64,000 nt of DNA from Flabesymbios commensalis (Eukaryota; Annelida; Polychaeta; Terebellida; Flabelligeridae). A program made the position numbers and the translations under genes. The DNA is taken from the NCBI GenBank assembly GCA_964017125.1, contig OZ024911.1, positions 36,597,160-36,661,159 on the forward strand, given 5' to 3'. The notes beneath the pieces are model-generated. The model was not told the DNA's origin, did no database searches, and saw nothing but the letters and a program-made list of their open reading frames with translations. Shown piece by piece: positions 1-11,214 of this stretch; the stretch's first letter is position 1; every line of letters begins with the position of its first letter.

Positions 1-180
1 TTCTTTCTTTGAAAAAAAAATTCGCTTTTTCGCTCGCCCCATTTTTCCGGGAAATCAGTTTTTTGAAAAAAAAATTAAAATGGCGCTCGCTCCATTGTTG
101 GGCGAGATCAAATTTTTTTTTAGAAAAAAACTAAAAATTCGCTCGCTCGCTTGCTCCTTTTTTTTCAGCTGAGAATCCGT
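1..180. repeat. A/T tracts with CGCTCGCTC-type low-complexity repeats
   Basis: The window opens inside a degenerate repeat. Poly-A/T runs alternate with short CGCTCGC or GCTCGCTC blocks, roughly one block every 50-60 bp. No open frame or terminal structure is visible, and the left boundary lies outside the window. Confidence 0.5.
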
Positions 181-514
181 CATCCATAAAATTAATTTGG
201 TGTGGCCTAATGTAGAGTGCATCTGAGGTCAACTCAGAAACAGTGGCAGACATTCTGCCGCGGCCTCCGTCTGTGACATCGTAGTATACTCATTGTCTCT
301 GCAGGTTGGGTCGGATACCCCTCTCCATATAGTAAAAATGATGTTCACACAACGTTGTATAAATTATGGGCCAACGGTGTAAACATTGGACCAACATAGT
401 TTTCCTTATAATTATAAGCCTTTCATATAATATATAATTATACGTCATTTCAAATAGTTATAATATAATTATAGCCCACATTGTAAGTCATTCAAAATAC
501 TCTAATAATCAAAA
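181..514. other. AT-rich stretch, no gene seen
   Basis: No coding signal, RNA gene or clear repeat is recognised here. Around 365-400 a short stretch resembles the TTGGACCAACATTG modules of the MITEs that follow, so it may be a decayed copy. Confidence 0.4.
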
Positions 515-767
515 CCCAGTCAACAAGAGCCGTTGACCCAAAATTGTTTGATTGCTGGGCCAATGTCGCAGACAGTGGACCAACATTGAAAAAACATTGG
601 GTCAATGTATCTTGTTTGCTGGGAAGAGCAGGAAATATAATATGTAATTATGTTATGACCCAACAAATAGGAGACGTTGAGCCAATGTCGCTTTAATGTT
701 GACCCATTGTCTGCGACGCTGGCCCAACAATAAAACAACATTGGCTCAACATATCTTGCTTGTTGCG
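515..767. mobile_element. Two adjacent palindromic MITEs (CCCAGCAAACA family)
   Basis: There are two copies of about 109 bp, at 515-623 and 659-767, separated by 35 bp. Each begins CCCA(G/A)(T/C)(C/A)AACAA and ends in the reverse complement (TTGTTTGCTGGG, or TTGCTTGTTGCG in the second). Each copy is a fold-back. An outer TTGACCCAA...TTGGGTCAA pair surrounds an inner GCCAATGTCGCAGAC centre. Related copies lie at 3,761-3,868, 8,266-8,362, 12,753-12,861, 24,765-24,850 and 61,817-61,926. The transposon superfamily is not recognised. No coding capacity is present. Confidence 0.75.
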
Positions 768-1024
768 AATCACATATTAAAAGCATTGCAATTTTTTTTT
801 TTTTTTAAAGTAGGACAATAATTTATGAAGGAGGAATTACAAATAACCACTGATAACATGACATTCAAAAATAATTTCCAAATTCTTATAATCTTCGTTT
901 AGATCTACATGCAATTATTAAGCTATGATGTGTTGCTTTTACCATTAGGGCATATTTCTTCGGTACCCCAGGTACCCTATAGCGCAGTATTCTTGGATGC
1001 AAATATTTGCTTCCAGATCATAAT

Positions 1025-1351
1025 CACTTATACCAAAAATGAAATGAATCGGGCTTTAGGCCACTTTTGTGCACATATAGGCTAAACTGGGCCAAGATAA
1101 CCTCCTGGGGATGGTGAGATGACACTGTCCTCCAGACACAGGATTCGAAATTCGAGCCCTGGCGGTCTGAGGCCGAGCACGCTACCTCTCGGTCACGGAG
1201 GCTCCCCACAATACTGACTTTCACACGTGGATGGGGAAGAAACATTTTTTGTTTCTTTCAAACCGGTGAGACCGGGAACCGAACCCCGAACTCTGGCGTA
1301 AAAGGCAGCAGTGCTAACCACTACCCTAGGGCCCCCGCCCCACTTATACCA
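1025..1351 (-). mobile_element. SINE with two tRNA-like heads, flanked by an 11-bp target duplication
   Basis: The element occupies 1,036-1,340 on the minus strand. The direct repeat CACTTATACCA at 1,025-1,035 and 1,341-1,351 is a target-site duplication, the mark of reverse-transcribed insertion. Read on the minus strand, the first tRNA-like unit starts near 1,340, with an A-box-like TAGGGTAGTGGTTAGCA and a B-box-like GGTTCGGTTCC. A linker containing GTTTCTTCCCCATCC follows. A second tRNA-like unit comes next, with GACCGAGAGGTAGCGTGC and a B-box-like TTTCGAATCC. The 3' body reads CCCAGTTTAGCCTATATGTG then GCACAAAAGTGGCCTAAAG. The same body ends the SINEs at 39,975-40,135 and 55,602-55,892. 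RNA polymerase III transcription and LINE-driven mobilisation are known for tRNA SINEs and are inferred here. A 73-codon frame across it is fortuitous. An (ATTATC)n run follows at 1,351-1,375. Confidence 0.85.
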
Positions 1352-1375
1352 TTATTATCATTATTATCATTATTC

Positions 1376-2375
1376 TTTTTATATTTGTTATCCTTCCTTT
1401 AAATGCATTTGAAAATTATTTCTGTAGACATTTCTGGAACAATTTCAATGCCCATTTTCTGATACCCAACTATAATTTAATTTATTCGTGTCAGTGGCTT
1501 TTTTTGTGGGTCTACATGTGGAAATGTTGCACTGGAAGAAACACAACAATTTAAAATAACAGCCTATGCTCATCCATTATACAATAATTAAATTATTAAA
1601 ACGGAAAAAAACAAAACCTATATTTCTTATATTTTTTTTCAAAACCTGAGAATCTCCTGAGAAATAAATTCGCTGTCACCTGGGTATATAAATAATGGTA
1701 ATTTGAGAAATATTCTTCATTTCGTTCTTATTTTCTGCAACGAAGTGCTTGGGAGAGCAACACGTCCAGCTCTGAGACGCTGGTCATTGCAAATGATCAC
1801 GTAGGCTACTGCTGATTTTGATTGTGGTGTATCATAATTATGAAACATCAATTTTACTTTGGAACAATGTTGTTTCAAGTATGGGTCAACTTTTATGTTA
1901 TTGGCCAAGTTTAAAACAGCGTTTTATTTATTTAACTTGTTTTCTAAAATAGTATGAAAAAAGTGTTTATTGTCTACTGTCTAATGGCGCCATACACCAG
2001 CCGTAAATGGGTTGGGTGTTGGTAGAGGGGTGTTTCCATGAACCGTCGGGAGAGTGACTATATTCGATAAGATACAACAACACATAATACAATCAGTGCA
2101 CATGCACGCATGTTCGGTGTCTCGTGATTTAGCTAAGTATATGTCACAGACAGTGATTTGTTTTGTCTCATTTAATAGCAGATTAAGTGAGTCAAGTGAG
2201 GTTGCATCAATTTTTAAGCAAAATAATAGCTGACTATCGTCTGAGATTTAAAGAGTGTGACAGAGGAAGAATCTATATATTTATGTTTTGTGGTTATTTT
2301 GAAACTGAAGTCAAATTAATATGTCCAATGAACACTTGCCTAGTTTAGTTTGCCATGATTATTGTAGGCACAGAA
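1376..2375. other. AT-rich sequence without a recognised feature
   Basis: No exon, RNA gene or repeat boundary could be supported. The open frames here are short, with no domain resemblance. Confidence 0.4.
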
Positions 2376-2379
2376 GTTG

Positions 2380-2830
2380 GTATATGTAGATACAAAAAAT
2401 TATAAACAAAACATTGCAATTATAGAGTCGTATCTACCACATACATCAACTTCATTAAACAATAACATAATAATGTTAACAGGGCTGCTGATTCATTTTA
2501 TTGAAGTTTTTATATAGTAATATCACCACAGCTGGTTTTAAACAGTGTCAGTATAAAATTGCTCTATACTGACGTATCTACCAGATACAACACTATAAGA
2601 TTTATATTTTTTCCAATTTTGTTGTATGTGCACATACGACTCTATAATATTTTACTTTTTTAAAGATTAGCAAATCACTTGCAGATACGACTATGTATTA
2701 GTGTGATTTGACCTCCTTATATCCGGAAGTGAAATTCAAAAATTTAATACAAGATGCGTATGCCCCTGATAACTTCAAATCAAACATAAAAGCACTTTTG
2801 AAAAAAATGTTAGATACGACAGTATAATAT
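2380..2830. repeat. Repeat region peppered with GTCGTATCTACC motifs
   Basis: A short CpG-containing motif recurs in both orientations. GTATCTACC-type copies lie near 2,427 and 2,571. Inverted AGATACGACT-type or related copies lie near 2,384, 2,630, 2,681 and 2,811. The DNA between copies is AT-rich and non-coding. This resembles the scattered-motif organisation of the larger elements further right. No convincing terminal inverted repeat was found, so the limits given are only those of the motif cluster. Confidence 0.5.
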
Positions 2831-2911
2831 CAGGGTGACGATATGGTCATATTAATAAGCCAAAATAGAATCACTGATTTTTTTATGATTTTATCCTGAG
2901 CCAGTCCCATT

Positions 2912-4430
2912 AATTCAGCAGGCAGGGCCTTATCTTCAAAAATCCTATGGCCCACTAAAATTAACTTGTTGCGTCAAAAACAAAGATATTGCTCAAAGTG
3001 TGGTGCAGCGATAGAATAATGTTGGGCCAGTTTTATTTTTTGTGGGAATCCCACAATTAGGCCTACTCTTTATAAGTCAGGCACTGTGTATTCTTTACAT
3101 CAGGCGCCAGAAACACCAGATAACACGATACATTGGCCCAATGCTGATGTAATGCTGGGCCACTGTCTGCGACGCTTGGCCAATATTATTCCAGTCAAAA
3201 CCCTTTACGGTCTAGTCACTATTATTTAATCATGAACATATATTTTATCTGAACACTTCTTAAAGACGAAAGTAGGCCTACCTAACCTAGGGACCCCAAA
3301 CGTTATATTGGACATATTCAAAAGGACTGGTGTACAGAAATGTCAACCGTTTCCCACACACAGCACCCCTATTTCTCCTAAATAGGACACAAACTCAGGC
3401 AAAATAAAATTAATAAATAAAAATGTATAGTTCACCATACTTTGTCCCCTTTTCATGTCAGATGGTCGTAATGAAAGGGTTAACTTACCACATGATCGGG
3501 CATTGCAATAAATTACATTATTCGGTCTTTTTTCACACCAGAAGTGTATAAATTATATCAATGTGCAATGCCTTTTACTGCAGAGTCCAAAAATCTAATT
3601 TTAATAATACAAAATTTGCAATTTTTGGAGATAAATATCTTAGCCAAGACCTAATTGTTATATTGCGTAACATAACACGGTTGTGTCAAGTGAGGCAGAG
3701 AGGGGTGGGGTAAGGTGGCTAGCCCTCCCGCGACAGAGTGCTGGCATTCATGAACACCTACCCAGCTATCACGAGGCATTGACCCAATGTTGTTTTAATG
3801 TTGTGCCGACGTCGAAGACGGCGGGCCAGCATTAGAACAACATTGGGTCAATGCCTCGTGTCTGCTGGATTGCGGTCACAGCTGATCAGCAAACTCGAGT
3901 CATTGATACAATGTTAGCCTGATAGTGGCCCACCGTTTACGACACTGGGCCGGCATTAGCCCAGCATTGGCATACCAGTATATAGGCCTTAACAAGATAA
4001 ATGTTCACCCAATGCCAGCTTACTGCTGGCCCATCGTCTACGACCATGGCTCAGCTGTAAAACAGCACTGGTTAACGGTCTCATTTTTGCAGGGAACACC
4101 GGCAACTCAATACCCTGACACAATGTTGGTTCAATGTTGGAAGAGTGTCATAGATGATGGCACAACATTTAACCAACATTGGGTCAGTGCAAGCCAAAAG
4201 GAGGCAGTGACATCAGCGGAAAGGAACTATATACCTGATTTACAAGTGAACAAATACGGCCTTTTGGCAGCGCTATGGCAGGAAGAGACGGGACGCCAGT
4301 TAAAAAGCTGTAAATGTCTAGTATATCAGGGAGCAGATATTGCCTTCTGACATTGCACAGACAGAACAGATAGTAACGGAAGTTAACGACAGACGTTTGT
4401 GTGGAAAACCAGCTTAAAAGTTTGTCGAGT
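2912..4430 (+). mobile_element. ~1.5-kb dispersed element, copy A (inverted partner at 48,258-49,786)
   Basis: The whole interval reappears in reverse complement at 48,258-49,786. Collinear landmarks include TTAATTCAGCAGGC (2,912), CCTATGGCCCACTAAAATTA (2,946), AAGTGTATAAATTATATCAA (3,542), GAGATAAATATCTTAGCCAA (3,629), the TGAGGCAGAGAGGGGTGGG stretch (3,690), TTTTTGCAGGGAACACC (4,083), GTTAAAAAGCTGTAAATG (4,299) and ACAGACGTTTG (4,391). Three to four CCCAGC/TTGACCCAATGTTG palindromic modules sit inside it (3,761-3,868; ~3,890-3,990; 4,000-4,095; 4,100-4,195). A 141-codon frame at 3,925-4,350 runs through those modules and has no protein resemblance. There is no recognisable transposase and no clear terminal repeat, so the class is unknown. 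Confidence 0.75.
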
Positions 4431-4559
4431 CGACAAACTAAAAACAAGTTGAGAGTTGTTGGTCGAGTGGATTTTTCATCCATGTGTGACTACTCTGAAA
4501 TTAAAAAAAAAGCATTTCAGAGGTTAGACCATTTGACATACTGTACTGAAATTTTGAGA

Positions 4560-4790
4560 CAAAGCTAATGTGTTTACAGAGGGCGACATTTTTATTTATT
4601 CAAGTGGTACATGTCAAATAGACTAACTTTTAAAGTATACAATCTTTTTCTAAGAATTTTTAGGGTAGTCAATAGCAAATAGTGCTTGTAAAATTTCATG
4701 CCAATTGGTTGAGAATTGACTGAGAAATCTGCGAAAATCATTCACCACGATTAACTTTGATCTGAGTATAACTACCGAGGTCAGACCATT
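4560..4790 (-). repeat. Half-copy of the ACATGTCAAATGGTCTAAC / TGAGAAATCGGCAAAA repeat family
   Basis: The order of blocks is TACATGTCAAATAG.CTAACTTT, then a TAGTCAATAGCAAATAGTG.TTG block, then TTGGTTGAGAATTGACTGAG and AAATC. It matches the right arm of the palindrome at 35,884-36,306 and the single copy at 20,885-21,130. It is non-coding. Confidence 0.6.
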
Positions 4791-5140
4791 TTTTTTTCAT
4801 CTGTTGAATTTATGAAGAAAAATTGTATTGTAGAAAGGTTTTTTTTCGGCCAGGGCCCAGGGGTTAGCTGTGTTTTGCTAGTTAGCAAACGTCACTCTCC
4901 ACAACCTGTTACAGGCTAGCAGGCATTCCATATCTGAACTGTGAGATGGGGCTCCGCTGGCAACACACAATTGATTTAACCACTATTACCGCCATCGAAA
5001 TGCATTTCAGTTGGGTATGCCTAACTTAGTACCATTTATACATCCACTCAGCTGATTTTGAAAGATTCTGTCAGGTTATTTATCAAGTGGGAGCAGTTTT
5101 AAAAGACCTAACGAAAAATATTTCGGCTATTTTAACAATT

Positions 5141-5219
5141 TCGTCGCCTCGGAGCTAAAGGATCCTATCTGACACTCGTTAGAGTGGCAGATAGGATCCT
5201 TTAGCTCTGAGGCGACGAT
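5141..5219. repeat. Near-perfect long hairpin
   Basis: TCGTCGCCTCGGAGCTAAAG at 5,141 is followed by GATCCTATCTG. After a loop of about 16 bases comes the reverse complement CAGATAGGATCC, TTTAGCTCTGAGGCGACGA, ending at 5,219. One mismatch is visible. It lies just left of the Foldback-like element and could be a small hairpin MITE or a remnant of that element's flank. Confidence 0.8.
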
Positions 5220-5235
5220 TTGTGATCATCCTGAG

Positions 5236-6550
5236 TGGTGTGCGGTAAAAATGCCATTGGTAAAAATGCCATAGGTAAGATTGCCATAGGTAAAAATGCC
5301 ATTGGTAAAAATGGCATATGGTACAAATGCCATTGGTGAAAATACCAGATGGTAAAAATGCCATTGGTAAATATGCCAGATGGTAAAAATGTCATTGGTA
5401 AATATGCCAGATGGTAAAAATGCCAGTGGTAAAAATGTCAGATGGTGAAAATGACATTGGTAAAAATGCCAGATGGTAAAAATGCCATTGGTAAATATGC
5501 CAGATGGTAAAAATGCCAGGACAAATTTTCGTAGAAGTCTGTTTTCGCCGTGCGTCCGTCCACCACTCTTGGCGAGATAACCTGTTTCTTGCATGTTCAC
5601 CCTGCGATTTCTCCGAACACATTTGAAAATAATTGTCAAGGATCAAATTCAGATTGGCCGCCTCTCAAACATTTATGTTCTTTCCTACTATCCCAATCGA
5701 CTTGCAAATTCTTATTATATTTTTTAAACTGGTATGAAAATAATGCAGACCATATTCAAAATTACTGTTGCTTGGACAAGTTAGTTTTTTGTTTATGTGC
5801 GAGACTAACTTGTCAGTTTTTATTCCCATACTTGGCCCATGTGTTTACCCTGACAACCCCAGATTAGTTTGAAAATGACGAGGATCAGATTAAAATGGAC
5901 GTCGATCAGACGTACCGATCTCCAACATTTTGGAATAAAAGTGCGGATATTTGGTGTGATCGATCATTGTGGTTATTGTTCGCAATTACATTTTTTGTGA
6001 AAAAACTTGTTTACCATACCAAACTATCTTTCTTAATTGAGGGTGTTCTTCTGCACTTAGGGCTATTTTCCGGGTTGTGCAATTAGTGGTTTTTCGCTGA
6101 TTACATTTCCATCATCTGCCATTTTATCATCTGGCATTTTTACCAATGTCATTTTTACCGTTTGACATTTTTACCACCGGCATTTTTACTATTTGGCATT
6201 TTTACCACTGGCATTATTACTGTCAGGCATTTTTACTACTGACATTTTTACGATCTGGCATATTAACGAATGGCATTTTCACCATCTGGCATATTTACCA
6301 ATGACATTTTTACCGTTTGACATTTTTACCACCGGCATTTTTACTATTTGGCATTTTTACCACTGGCATTATCACTGTCTGACATTTTTACCACTGACAT
6401 TTTTACGATCTGGCATATTAACCAATGGCATTTTTACCATCTGGCATATTTACCAATGACATTTTTACCATCTGGCATTTTTACCAATGGCATTTTTACC
6501 TATGGCAATCTTACCTATGGCATTTTCACCAATAGCATTTTTACCTACAT
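5236..6550. mobile_element. Foldback/TU-like element with tandem-repeat inverted arms
   Basis: The left arm (5,236-5,518) is about 18 head-to-tail units of 15-16 bp, alternating TTGGTAAAAATGCCA and GATGGTAAAAATGCCA. The right arm (6,116-6,550) is the same array in inverted orientation, about 27 units of TGGCATTTTTACCA type. They bracket ~600 bp of unique, non-coding middle sequence (5,519-6,115). Long inverted termini made of short tandem repeats are the defining trait of Drosophila FB and sea-urchin TU elements, whose outer domain is a 15-bp repeat. The several 80-140 codon frames in the arms arise because the 15-bp unit keeps frame, and they are not genes. The arms differ in length and are imperfect, so the copy is old or expands by unequal exchange. 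No clear target duplication was found. Confidence 0.75.
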
Positions 6551-7084
6551 CCATGTGAGTATCTTACCTTTTCAGATACATGCTGCTTTCTAGCCCGGAA
6601 CATAGTGTAAATTATGTTTAGCCTATTTGCGCTCCTTTGCCAAAGTACAGTAAAGTTTTGCTCTCCATTCACACAAAAATTATGTGATTTTGTAAAATAT
6701 ACAATAAATTTCACAATATCTAATAATACATCGTTGTCTGAAAATTGGGACGAGTATCGTAACGGTCAGAGCAGTAACAGCACGAGACGCAGTCGAGTGC
6801 TGCACAACATACTTACAAATGATGTATGTAGCGTTAAGCCATGGCAACATCCAGATAGACTACAGATCAAGAGAGACTAGCTGGCTCAACAACACTACAC
6901 TTGAGCTCCATTTGAAATGTTGTTTAAGGCACTGATGATAAAATCTATCATCGAAATGTGTTCTTACACAGTGATTCTGTCACAAAAAAACAAAATTGAA
7001 CTAGATTCTATCTTACATTTGCATAGCAAATATGAAAAAGTCTCCACCTTCCACATTAAAAGTTTATTGCCAATGCAGTCCCTA
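6551..7084. other. No recognised feature
   Basis: Unremarkable AT-rich sequence between the Foldback-like element and the satellite. Its open frames are short and lack any family resemblance. Confidence 0.4.
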
Positions 7085-7945
7085 TGGGGCTATATGACAG
7101 GAGTGCCATGACTGCCATCTTGGATATGCAAATTAGCTAATTATTTAGGGCAAACCATCAGAAGGCTGTATTAAAAAAAAATTTGAGAGGACAGGATGAA
7201 TATTGGCCACTGGGGAGCATTTGGCTAAATGTCGTTCTTGAATATGCAAACTAGCCCATGGTGGCAGCCGGCCATCTTGAATATGCAAATTAGCTGATTT
7301 TTGAACTCCACCAGAAAAATTCATCACAAGCTGTTAATAAAAAATAATGAAAATCGGATGAATATTGATGACTGGAGAGCGTTAACTTCGTTCTTGGATA
7401 TGCAAGTTAGCCCATGGCTGCCGCTATCTTGGATATGCAAATTAGCTGATTTTCAAAATTAAGCAGGATAATCCATCAGAGGGTGTTCAGAAAATAATTC
7501 GCGAAGATCGGATGAATATTGGCGACTGGAGAGCAGTTTGATCTTAAAAAGGCAAATTAACTGATTTCCAAACTTAAGCAGGATAATCCATCAAAGGGTG
7601 TTCAGAAAAAAATTAGTAAAGATTGGATGAAGATTGGCGACTGGAGAGCGTTCACCTCGATCTTGAATATGCAAATTAGCCCATGGCTGCCATCTTCATG
7701 ATCTTGGATAAGCAAATTAGCTGATTTTCGAACCCTAGCAGAATAATCCATTATAGTAAAGATCAGATGAATATTGGTGACTGGAGAGCGTTCACGCTTT
7801 ACATCGATCCTAATATGCAAATTAGCCCATGGTTGCCATCTTGGATATGAAAATTAGCTGATTTTCGAAGCAGAATAATCCATCACATGGTGTTCAAAAA
7901 AAAAATCGTGAAGATCAGATAAATATTGGCGATTGGAGAGCATTT
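7085..7945. repeat. ~160-bp tandem repeat rich in ATGCAAATTAGC
   Basis: There are five to six degenerate units. Each carries GCCATCTTGGATATGCAAAT, then TAGCTGATTTTCGAA, then AGCAGGATAATCCATCA, then AAGATCGGATGAATATTGG and CGACTGGAGAGCG. ATGCAAATTAGC-type octamers occur near 7,126, 7,241, 7,280, 7,395, 7,435, 7,667, 7,709 and 7,815. ATGCAAAT is the classical POU/Oct octamer; whether it is used here is unknown. A (AAT/AAC)n run follows at 7,966-8,000. Confidence 0.8.
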
Positions 7946-8265
7946 ACATCGTCAAATTGTTGAAGAAGAACAATAATAATAATAATAACAACAACAATAA
8001 ACAGCACTAAAACAATAAGTCACCACCACATAGTGGGTAGAGACTTAAAGCTGCATAACTGTTTTGTTTATTTCGACAGAAATAACCTAAAATGTTCAAA
8101 ACAATCATTCATATATGTAAATGTAGTTGGATTAGATCACGACGCAATACACCATCAAGTTATATGGTGTGGTAAATCGGTCCGTATGTGTACAATGTAA
8201 TATTGGTTAATTATGGGTCAATATAATGTTACATTAGACCAGCATCAAACCCCTTAATAACAAAC

Positions 8266-8362
8266 ACGAGACGTTGAGCTGCATTGGACTAACTATGGGC
8301 CAGAGCAGTATACGATGGGCCCGAGTTAGTCCGACATCGGATTAATGCCTCGTGTTGCCTGG
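8266..8362. mobile_element. Decayed CCCAGCAAACA-family MITE
   Basis: AACAAACACGAGACGTTGAG at 8,270 is answered by an inverted ATTAATGCCTCGTGTTGCC ending near 8,361. GGGCC...GGGCCC core pieces lie between. The termini are degraded compared with 12,753-12,861. Confidence 0.55.
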
Positions 8363-10516
8363 ATGCCGAGCCCCCACAAACCCAAAAAACTGCAAATTTT
8401 CCCCAAGAAAATCACGAATACAAAAGAGCGAAAAAGATGATTTACATCACCGAATTTGCTACCTATTCCGATGACATTTTCTCACGGTCTGGAGAGAGCG
8501 TCTTAATAGCAGGCCAAAGGCTCAGATGCTGGCCCAGACTTAAAAGCACCATACTAAACTGGAATCCTATTTTTCAAGTGGGTAACTTTCTCCATACCGA
8601 TACCGAAATTAAACATGACATTATATGCAGATATCACTCATATCACATAAAGTAATAACTCCTACTACATATCTCTAAAGGACATGAGACAATACACTTT
8701 GTACTGTGAAATGTATCTATGATCATTTGAAAAATAAGAATAAATTTTAAAGTCTTCTACTTCAATGAAAACCATTATCTGCCACTTGGTACTTTTAATG
8801 TCCTGATTATACAAACAGTGTGTCTTACTCCCCTGTGATCAGGTTTGTTTTGGTGGGGCAACAATATTAGAAAACAACAAACTTAAATCCTTAATAACTC
8901 AGTAACCGAGCAGTGAAATAAAACACCATTCTCCATGGATTAATCTTTTAAATAAAATAAACAAAACAAAACATGCAGCTTTAATTAACAGTGAGTTAAT
9001 CCTTTTAGTGGTTCTAAAATTATAGCATAAATAAACTCTGAGGAGGAGGATTCCATGTGCTATGTAGTTTTTGTAAGGTTAGTGCTAGCCATGTATTATA
9101 CACCTTTCTCAATAACAACACGCCACATTGTGAGCAACGCCGAACTGCTTTAATCAGACAATTGTTACACACCGTTCAATAACAACACGCTACACAGTGA
9201 GCAACGCCGAGCTGTTTTATTCAGCCAAACTGTTCACGCGCAAACTCGTGCAAGCAGTCTATTGAATTAATAATACACGATCACGTGAATAAACCAATAA
9301 TTGCACAAGAAAAAGCTGCCCTAAGCTTGATAACACTTTGGCTACGTTCATAATAAGTGATATTTGCACGACTGGTAACAACACATATGTTTAATAAAAA
9401 CCTCTAGTCTACATATACTTTCTTCTTTCTCCATCACTTATTTGCAAAACCGAAAAATGATCCCTTACAAAAGGAAATAGGGGCCTACCTCAAATTTGAC
9501 AGATTTTTGGAAGTATTGCGATTGAATTTGGGAAACATTTGACTTTAACTTTTAAAGGTTCAATATAATTTTGCTATATTTTTATTGATGTTAGGACATG
9601 ACATGGAAATGACCTGTACAAAATGTCAAGGAAATCAAGTCGGAATTGACAGAGAAAGCGACGAAAAACAGCTTCTACAGATTAAGGGGGCCACTTTTCA
9701 ATATCCAAGGGGTGCTGGATTTTTTTGTCGTGAAAAAATCATCTATTTCAACCCCGCTGGAAATTTATTTAAATTTTATTGCATGTTTATATAGCTGAAA
9801 TAACAACAGTTCTAGGCGAGTGGTAGCGAACCACAGAGCCGTGAATTGAGAATCAAAGTGATATTGATACCAACTTTAAATTGCTACTCTGATGAGCTGA
9901 TGAGCTATGGCCAATCTTCAAATTTTTACATTAACATACATCCAGGCTGTGATCCCCGAGTTGATATGTGACATATTGGACCTGAATTTAAAGCTCAGCT
10001 CCTTGGGATGACATCAATTTTCGTATATAATTTAGTAATGAAGTAGTGTATCCCACAGATCATGATTTTATTTTTTCATAGCTTTCAGATTTTCAAAAAT
10101 ATTTTTTATCAACATACAGTCCTTATATAATCTATTACAGTGTTCCGTGGATGGGGTCATTACACTAAGCAATTGAACTTTATGTCTGTTTTTATACTTT
10201 TTGTGAGCCGTCAGTGCTCTAAATTGACATTTTGCGCCGAGAAGCGTTCATCCTCCGGCAAAAAGCGTTAAATTTGCGCCAATAGGTGTGTTTTTGAATC
10301 TGCAGTGTGGTCATGTAGACCTAGCTTCCTAGGGCCCTAGCTTAGGCTTACATAGTGTATAAGTACCTGGGTTAGATGCCACTTAAATCATTGTACCTCG
10401 GTACTTTATGAAGATTCGTTATTGAATTATTGCATATTAATTATAGCCACATGGCACATTACGGCTATAGCAGCTGCTTCTCATATTTTGTGTTCAAATT
10501 TACCATATTTACCATT
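8363..10516. other. Mostly unique AT-rich DNA with one 66-bp tandem duplication
   Basis: The only clear structure is a two-copy tandem duplication at 9,108-9,225. CAATAACAACACGC(C/T)ACA begins at 9,111 and again at 9,176, each followed by GTGAGCAACGCCGA(A/G)CTG. No exon or RNA gene is supported. GGGCCCTAGC at 10,330 is a short isolated palindrome. Confidence 0.5.
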
Positions 10517-11214
10517 AACAAGAGGACTGAAGTCCTATATCATCCCCCGCCATAAATCAGATTAGACTTTTTGCGGTCACAAATATTAAACAAGTTGATT
10601 TGTGGTGTCCATTTTAAATTTTAGTAAAATCAGATGCATTACCAGATGATGGGTAATGTGATTGTACAATGTGAATTATTACTGATTTCAATTTTTCAGT
10701 TTTTGCGCCCACAAGAAAATATAAAGTTTATCCATGGCAGCCATCTTGAATTTCAGTAAAACCTTAAAAAAAATTTCTGACTCTGAATAATTTCTGACTA
10801 TAAGTTTTAGAGTCTTTGCACCCACAAAAAAAATTGGAGTTGACCTCTGTTAAATTGACATCTCGAAGATATTTATGATCAGTACTGGTGTGGCTAATGT
10901 TCATACCGTCATTTAACATGTTTAATGTTTTGTGCGACTCAGTCTATACAGCAGCATATGTGCCATTTATTTTCTACATTTATAACTTATTTAAAAAATT
11001 CATAACTTGACAAACAACGCTAACGGTGCACATATAATTGGTGTATATACAAGTACCAGTAAGACTGGTGTTCATACTGTATTGAATATGTCCCATTCAC
11101 CGTGCGACTTCTTTCTAAGTACTAGTGTGACTAATGTTCATACCATCGTTTAATGTTTTGTGCGACTCTGTCTATATGTATATCTATGATTAGTTTTCAA
11201 TATATATTAGGTTT

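Noticed and set aside
3925-4350. 141-codon frame
   Set aside because: It runs through MITE modules of a dispersed element; its counterpart is not maintained in copy B and no domain is visible.
5201-5639. Overlapping 60-137 codon frames with periodic FLPMAF/IFTNG repeats
   Set aside because: They arise from the 15-bp tandem units of the Foldback-like arm, which cannot shift frame; there is no start context or family match.
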